A stretch of DNA of 64,000 bases, taken from Yamagishiella unicocca (Eukaryota > Chlorophyta > Chlorophyceae > Chlamydomonadales > Volvocaceae). The stretch is taken from contig BDSL01000060.1 of assembly GCA_003116995.1 (NCBI GenBank), positions 434,001-498,000 of the forward strand. Direction: 5' to 3'. Within the stretch, counting starts at the first letter, position 1. The number at the start of each line of letters is the position of its first letter. The notes beneath the pieces were generated by a model. It was not told the origin of the DNA, did not search any database, and was given only the letters and a program-made list of their open reading frames with translations. Made by a program: the position numbers and the translations under genes. This document shows, piece after piece, positions 57,691 through 64,000 of this stretch.

Positions 57691-59015
57691 CTGCGAAGGG
57701 CGGGCGGGTATTAGTTTGGCGGCAAAGCAGCGCGAGAAAGTCCCGCAACGGTAGCTGTGCAATGTTCGCATATGGTCCATTTGCTGTGCTGTGGAATGTG
57801 AAAGGGCCGTGACAAAGGTCGCGTCAGTATCGGCATGCCGAACGGTAACTTGCTCCAACTCGCACGTTTCGACACGCAAGCACATCGACGTCATTCGTTA
57901 GACGTGTGGCAGGTGTGCCACAGATAATGCAGGACAAACGCACTCGGTGCCTGGGCCTCGCCTCGCACCTTTCCACGACACGCCGAGGCAACAGAGGTCC
58001 CGTTGCGGCACCCGCTACACAGCGGTGCCGCCGCAGCCCGCTGGGGCACTGTACATGGTTTACCAGCATTGCGAATAACCCGTGTCACAGCTCTGCACGA
58101 CGTTTGCAAGGGGCGGACGTCAAATGCAACAGCCGGGAGGGAGTTAACGTGTTAGACCGCAGTGCGAAGGTCCTCAATTATCACGATGCTGTAGTCGCAA
58201 CTAGTTGGAAGACAATGGCGCACAGAAAGCCACTTCAGGACTCAACACTGGAGGACCTGCCCACCCACCCGACAGCTCTGCCTCTGCAGCCGCGTTCGAA
58301 AGACCCAGAGGAGCTCCAATTGCTTCTAAGCGACGTAATGCCGCCGGAGCTTTCCAACTGGATCGCACGCGTCCGAGGAGAAAGGGATCGGTTCTCTGTA
58401 GCGCCCGCTGTCGTTGGAGTAAGGAGGCAAGCGAACAATATATGTGTTGGTAATCCTCTGGCCATATAAAATATGACAATACGCGGGACGACACTGCATG
58501 GGCTGCAGTCCGTCAAATCGACAGCAAGTCAAGTACCCGACACTGATCTGTCTCACCTTGACCAAGCTGCACACAGTAGCAACTGAACGAATTATAACGA
58601 TGTTAAAAAGGACATTGAATGTTATGTACATATCATGCGAGCACAATCGGCCGACCTCACACTTCCGATACATTTTGCCTTCTGCGCAAGGCACACAGGA
58701 ACAAATGAAACAATAATTTCAAACTCGATCTGCATTCCTTAAAAATGTCTGCACTGTCCATGCTGAGCTGTTTGAGCCTCTCGTGCGATGCGCAAGCGAG
58801 CCCTGCGGCTTCTTTTGCAGGGGCCGAACGGGTATTTCTGGCGGTCATCAACGCCAATGCCGTGTAAATGGGTGAGCGCCAGCAACCCGCTGTCCTCCCC
58901 GGCCTTGGCAAACGCACAACCCACAGCGGAAGCCACACAGGCCCAATGAGAGGGACACAGCTAACGTCCGATGCCTCCCATGTAGGAATCACACGCGAGC
59001 TCACATGACACGACC
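57691..59015. other. Divergent intergenic region, likely holding the transporter's first exon
   Basis: Between the transporter (minus) and the right-edge gene (plus). It should contain the missing first exon of the transporter and both promoters. A plus frame at 57906-58469 ends with ELQLLLSDVMPPELSNWIAR and looks protein-like, but has no recognised domain or splice partners. A minus frame around 58700-58860 (KEAAGLACASHERLKQLSMD) is similar in quality. Neither is called as a gene. Confidence 0.4.
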
Positions 59016-62000
59016 GTGCATGCAAGCCTCGCCTCGCTGCGACCACCGCAGCCCCACGGCCCGCAGCCCGACCAGCTTGCCACACGGCTCCGATACCCAT
59101 GCTCCGAAACCGCCATGTCCGCTCTGCCACACCCGCGGCGCGTCACGTGCCAGCCCTTAGCACCCCTTACCGTCCCGGGCCTGCCCCGCGATGCCAACCC
59201 TGGAGTCGTGGGCCCTTCAGCCAGCGGCGCTGGCTTCGTTTCCCCAGCGACCAGGTGCCTCAGCACTGCCCCGTCATTACCTCCAGCACCCACGCAAACG
59301 TGTTCCCCGACCCACGGGCCATCTTCACGCGCCCATGCGTCCACCGGAGTGGCCTCGCCTCCAGCAGCCAATGTATCCTCCGCTCCAAAAAAGAGAGGGA
59401 CCGCAACGGCAGCAGCGGCCGCAGCCACCGGCGCCCCGAAGCGGCACGGTCAGCGCGCGCAGCAGCCCCACCGCCCTGATACAACAAAGCTCCGGAGCAG
59501 TGCCACAGATCTGGATCAGTACGACAATCTCCTCGAAGCTCTGCCGGCGCTGCGCTGCGGCGCGTCATCCAGCGATACGCCCTTGCGGCAGTTGGGCTCG
59601 TACCTCGAAGCCTGGCTGCAGCGGCGGCCGCCGGCGCACCTGTTCCTTGGCAGCCCCGCTCCCGCGGTGGTGGCGCTGGCAGCGGCTGAGGTGGCGGCCA
59701 TGTGCCCCGACCTCTTTGTCACGAACAGGGCCGCTTGGGACCGGCTGCTGCTGCCGCTGGCGGAAGCGACCGCGGCTGTGGCAGCTCAGGACCCGGTGGC
59801 TGGTGATCCCGCCAATGCCAGTGAGGAGCTGGCGGAACGGGCCGCCGCTGCAGCCCCAGCTCCAGCCCCAGCTCCAGCCCCAGCTCCAGCCCCAGCTCCA
59901 GCCCAAGCTCCAGCCCCAGCTCCAGCCCCAGCTCCAGCCGCAACCAGCTCCGGCTCCGGCGGCTGGGATGGTGGGGTCGCAGCGGCGCCCGCGATTCTCA
60001 TAGGGCCCACCAGACGCGAACACGTCAGCGGGGCGACCGCAGCTGCAGCTGGCGAACCCCAGGTGGCGTCCCCGCAGGCCACAGCCGCCGCGGGCGCGGA
60101 TGCGCGCTCCAAACGCCCTCCAGTCGCCGCCCTCAGCGCGGGGCTCGTCGCATGGGGCGCAGTGCTGGCGCTGCGGGCCGCAGTTGCCTGCGGCCAAGCG
60201 GACCACCCGCAACTGCCGGCCCTGCGGCAGTCCCTGGAGCTGCTGCTCGTCCGCCGTACACAGCTCCCGGCCGGCGCCGCCGGCGCCGCCGGGGTCTCGG
60301 AGGAGCGCCCAATGGCGCTGCTGCTGGAGCTGCAGGCGGCGGAGGAGCTGCGGGAAATCTCACCGCCAGCAGACGAGCGAGAGGCTGTAGCAGCAGCGCG
60401 TGCCGTACGGCGGGAGCTGCTGGCCCGGCGGGGGGTGGCGGAGCGGGCGCTGCGGGAGCTATTCTCCGCGGCTGAGGCGCCGTCCTCACAGGCCTGCACC
60501 GTCGCCCACTTCATCCGCTGCTCCACCCTGGGGGCCGCGTCGGGCCTCCGGGCAGCGCTCGTCGCGTGGCAGGCCTCCGTGTCCATATCGGAGCCCAGGT
60601 CGATGCCCAGGTCGATGTCGGCGTCGGAGTTGGAGTCGGTGTCCAAGCCAGCTGACTCCCCCGAGCTTCTGAGGCGACTGGCCGGCTTCGTGGGGCCCTG
60701 CAGGCGCCGGCTGCTCCCGGAGGAGCGACACGACGGCTCCGCCGCAGCGCAGCTGCGGGCCCGGCCGTACGTACAAGTGCACCTTTGGCGGTCGCCGCCG
60801 GAGATCCACAGGCACCCGGAGCTGTGTAGGGCAGTGTGGGCGGCGCTGCGATCAGCCACGGACCAATCAGGAGATTGGCGGCGCGACGGGCTGGTCCCGC
60901 GGACAGCGCCGCCGGCGGAGCTGGCGCCGCTGCTGGCGGAGCTCTGTCGCCTGGCCGCCGCGTCGGTGTTCAAAGGAGGCGAGGACGATGCAGGAGGCAC
61001 CGGCAGCGACAGAGGCGGCGGAGGCGAGGACGCCAAGGCCGCCAAGTGGCGACGCCGCTTTGGCGGTCGTGGCGGCGCCAAATCCCTCGCCGGGACCACC
61101 GCCAGCCACAACAGCTACAGCCCAGAGGCGGATGACGCGCTGCCGCTGCTGCGCGCCTACGAGATGCTGCAGACGCGTCTTGGCGCAGACGGAGACGACG
61201 ACATCGGCGCGGCCGGCGCCGGCGCCGGTCCGCTGTGCGGCGCCATTAACACGATCGTGTTGACGTCCGCTCAGGTGCTCCTACGCAAGCTCGTCAGCGT
61301 ACGGTGGGGTTCATCGGAACCCACAGCTCCGGAACCACAATCCGAGGAGCGGCGCGGCCTCGGCGAGGCGGGCGACGGCGAGGGGGGAGCTGAGCAGCTA
61401 GGCGTGGCGGCGGCCGCCACCGCCGCGCTCAGCCTGCCCACCTCCGTGCAGCTCACCAGCTACCTGGCGCGCACCCGCAGCCACGACTGGCACCTCTTGT
61501 GGCGGCTGCTGCGCCACCAGGCGGCGGCGGCTGGCGCCGCCGAGCCTGGCTGGGGTGGGGGCGCCGCCACCGTCGGCGTGGCCGGAGCCACCGCCGCCGC
61601 CGTGGAATCCTGGAGGCTGCGAGGCGCGGCGGCGGTTGCTGTCAAGGTAGCGGAGAGCGGCGCGGCCGAGCTGGACATGTGGTGCTGGCCCCGGACTGCC
61701 GTGAAGCTGGCTGGCGCACTGGCTGAGGTCCTGGCGCTGGGCGGCGACGCCGCTCTGGGCAGAGCAGGCGTATCGGGCGCAGCGCCAGCGGCGGCAGCGA
61801 CCTTAGCCCTAGCTGACGGCGACGTGGTCGAGGAGGGCGAGAGGGCGCGGGTGGCGGCGGCCACCGAGCGGCTGCTGCTGCACGCGGCACGGATGGATCC
61901 GGGGGATCTGGATTCCGCCGCCAGCTGGTTTCGGAGCGCCAACGCGGTGCTGGAAAGCCGGGGCCGCCGCCAGGGGTGGGAGGGCGCTGGTGGCCAGGCA

Positions 62001-64000
62001 CCTGCCGACGAGGCTCTGGCCGCGGTGGCTCGCTCACTGGCGGCGGGGGCCGAGGCGGTCCTGCTGGCGCAGTCTCCGCAGGCGCCCATGGCCCTGGCGC
62101 CGGTGAGGTCACAAGCGGACGGCGGCCGCCGCCCCTGGCGTCAGCCTAATGGCGCAACGGGGCCAGCGACCGGAGCCCAGTCAGTGGCGGGGCTGCTGGA
62201 GGCGTGTGCGGCGGTGCCGGCGGCTTGGGGATTCGCGTCCTCGGTCGTGGACGCGTGCCTTGTGGCGCTCGCGAGGGCGGCTACTGCGGGTGCTGCTGCA
62301 GGTGCTACTGCCTCGCCGATGGGCGATCGGGTCGACGTGGAGCAGGCGGCTATGCGGGCGCTCAGGGTCCTGGCGGCCCTGCGCTACGTCCCGGAGTCGC
62401 GGCTGCTACTGCCGCTGCTGGAAGCCTCGGCGGCGGCTGTAGCAGCCGATGGCCTGATGGCATGCCACGGAGGTGCGGCGGCGGCGGACCGGCTGGCGGC
62501 TACGGTGGTGGCGGCGGCTTGTCTGGCAGAGGTGGCGGCGGCGGCGGAGGGGTCGGAGGCGGCGGACCCGCTGCGGGGCGTGGTCACGCGGATGATGGAG
62601 TCTGCGAAGCGGGCCTTGGAGGACAGGTGCGAGCGGAGGGGGGCGGGCAGTGTGTGTGTGGGTTCGAGGAAGTGTGTGTGGGGGGGGGGGTATAATAATA
62701 GAACCGGTGTGTGGGGGGGCGGGTCCGAGGAGCTCTCTGTCCGGGTGTTGTGACCCGTGACACCCCGCATGCGCTTGTCGCACATGCGATTGCGATTGTA
62801 ACAGGCACTCCTGGATTTGCGCCGTCTCCCAAAGACGCGCCGTGGCGCTGCGTGTGTGGTAGTTGGGGGGGCTGCTACTCTGGTGTTGCTTACCGTTGGT
62901 TGTATCAATCAGCACCCTGCCCCGCAGCTATCCTACCCATGTCGTGTAACCGGTTTTTGCGCCACCCCCCAAACCCACGCCCAGGCTCACCCTGCCGCAG
63001 CTAGCTGCCCTCTGCGCCTCCCTGCACAGCCTCGGGCTGATGGACGCAGCCCTGCTGTCCGTCCTTACACGCCGGCACCTGCAGCCGCTGCAGCTGCGGC
63101 CTGTGGGGCAGGGCAACCTGGGTAGCACCGCCGTTCCGCCACCAGCACCAACACCACCACCCCGATCGTCAGTGCTACAGCCGCACACCGCAGCGGACGC
63201 CGTCGCCGCCAGCCAGCTACTGCCACTGGCGGCCGCCGTGCTCCGCTGCTCCGGCCCGTCCGTCGCCGTCGCGGCCCCCCTGGAGCGCCCACCCGTCGGT
63301 CTGCCTGCGGGAGCCCTGCCGTACGCTTCCTCGGGCAGTAACCCTGGCCCCGGCAGTAGCACCGCCGACCCCCGGGCTGTAGCAGCAGCCAACGTGGTTT
63401 CGTGGCTGGCTCACATCGTCAGCGGCCAGGTTGCGGACGTGCCGTTGGAGCTGCTCGTCTCGGCCTGGCGGGCCGCACACGACCTGGCCGCCGCTGGCAG
63501 TGCCGCCGCCGTGGACTTTAGTGGCGGCTGCAACTACAGCAGCGCGGAGAGCAACGCTACCGATGGGAGATCTGCAGCCGGACCCCCGCCGGGGGCACTT
63601 GTGGAAGCTCCAGGCGGGCTCTGCGGGCTGCAGGCCGCAGCGACACGCCGGGTGCTGGAGGCCGGGGTGGACGGGTGAGGGGGGGCCACTGAGGGGCACT
63701 GCGACGCTCCCACCGGGGCGGGGCTCGTGTGTCCGTCGCGTTTGTCCGTCCGGCCGTCCACGGCCGCGGCGGCCTTTGCCCTGCCGCTCCCGGTACCGCT
63801 GACGTACTCACGTACGCACCTCTGGTCATTGCCCCTCCCCGTCCGTGTTTCCGCTCCATCCCCTCCCCGTCCGTGTTTCCTCTCCACCCCTCCCCGTCCG
63901 TGTTTCCTCTCCACCCCTCCCCGTCCGTGTTGCCCCGCTACCCCACCACCACCCGCAGCCTGCTGCTGCACCAACTAGCTGCCCTCGCGGTGTGCCTCTC
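59016..64000 (+). CDS. Large Ala-rich alpha-helical protein, partial at the right edge (possible OPR/RAP-type organellar factor)
   Basis: Exons 59016-62626, 62985-63674 and 63959-64000+ join in phase (AG/G and GG/C splits). The first ATG is at 59016, with a second candidate at 59115. The N-terminal 100 residues are rich in Pro, Ser, Ala and Arg and could be an organelle transit peptide. The rest is a chain of helices with Leu/Ala spacing, for example LRQLGSYLEAWLQRRPPAHL, SVQLTSYLARTRSHDWHLLW, MWCWPRTAVKLAGALAEVLA, LRVLAALRYVPESRLLLPLL. After the splices come LTLPQLAALCASLHSLGLMD and LLLHQLAALAVCL. The repeated L-x-Q-L-A-A-L-A/C pattern resembles the helical repeats of algal OPR/RAP (FAST-like) RNA-binding proteins. 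That assignment is inference; the C-terminal part that would settle it is outside the window. Residues near 282-310 are a (PA)n run. Confidence 0.6.
59858..59942 (+). repeat. Coding CCAGCTCCAGCC repeat encoding poly(Pro-Ala)
   Basis: About seven copies of a 12-bp unit CCAGCTCCAGCC give an alternating Pro-Ala linker with one Gln interruption. Confidence 0.92.
62938..62958 (+). repeat. Dispersed element B, short copy near the acceptor of the right-edge gene's intron 1
   Basis: CATGTCGTGTAACCGGTTTTT, 26 bases before the CAG acceptor of exon 2. It shares ATGTCGTGTAACCGG with the copies in SWC5 and the SGNH gene. Confidence 0.65.
63830..63932. repeat. 29-bp minisatellite in intron 2 of the right-edge gene
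   Basis: About 3.5 copies of CCCCGTCCGTGTTTCCTCTC followed by CACCCCTCC, ending 26 bases before the exon 3 acceptor. Confidence 0.88.

Noticed and set aside
59786..61111. Minus-strand open frame (441 codons)
   Set aside because: Antisense shadow of the right-edge helical protein.

Overview
This window reads as nuclear DNA of a green alga from the volvocine/chlamydomonadalean group. The basis is very high GC with GC-ending codons in genes, short exons joined by GTGAG/GTGCG..CAG introns, long Ala/Gly/Ser/Pro and CAG-type runs inside proteins, TGTAA polyadenylation motifs, and recognisable plant/algal nuclear families. There is no operon structure and no sign of an organelle or prokaryotic replicon. 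Exon models were built by hand from splice signals, reading phase and family similarity. Most join in phase end to end.

Layout, left to right. (1) 13-1621, minus: 3' part of an unrecognised gene, cut by the window edge. (2) 3448-7121, minus: complete 7-exon SWC5/CFDP1 (BCNT) gene, a chromatin-remodelling subunit. (3) 8441-12689, plus: coiled-coil, low-complexity protein, divergent from SWC5. (4) 14901-17606, plus: single-exon BTB-BACK protein, likely a cullin-3 adaptor. (5) 19445-26765, minus: 15-exon secreted SGNH/GDSL-type hydrolase whose introns are full of minisatellites. (6) 28526-35004 and 40367-47853, both minus: two paralogous 13-exon genes for a U-box / SAM-like / SH3 / MIB-HERC2 / Cys-cluster protein, lying in tandem with conserved intron phases. 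A glycosyltransferase (SQD2-like) fragment sits between them. (7) 47854-52678: gene-poor stretch with a striking cluster of about 25 GCATCT motifs and one possible small membrane-protein gene. (8) 52679-57690, minus: SLC37/GlpT-type sugar-phosphate or glycerol-3-phosphate transporter (10 exons seen, 5' end unresolved). (9) 59016-64000, plus: start of a very large Ala-rich alpha-helical protein, cut by the right edge.

The two most interesting features are the duplicated U-box/mind-bomb-like ligase genes and several families of short dispersed sequences (A, B, C) that recur mostly inside introns of unrelated genes. Many introns also carry private minisatellites with 16-34 bp units. The genes do not form one pathway. 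Chromatin (SWC5), ubiquitin ligation (BTB-BACK and two U-box proteins), cell surface (SGNH hydrolase) and plastid or membrane transport (SLC37) are simply neighbours, as expected for a eukaryotic chromosome. Stretches without genes (roughly 35.0-40.3, 47.9-49.5, 51-52.2 and 57.7-59.0 kb) look less GC-rich than the genes.
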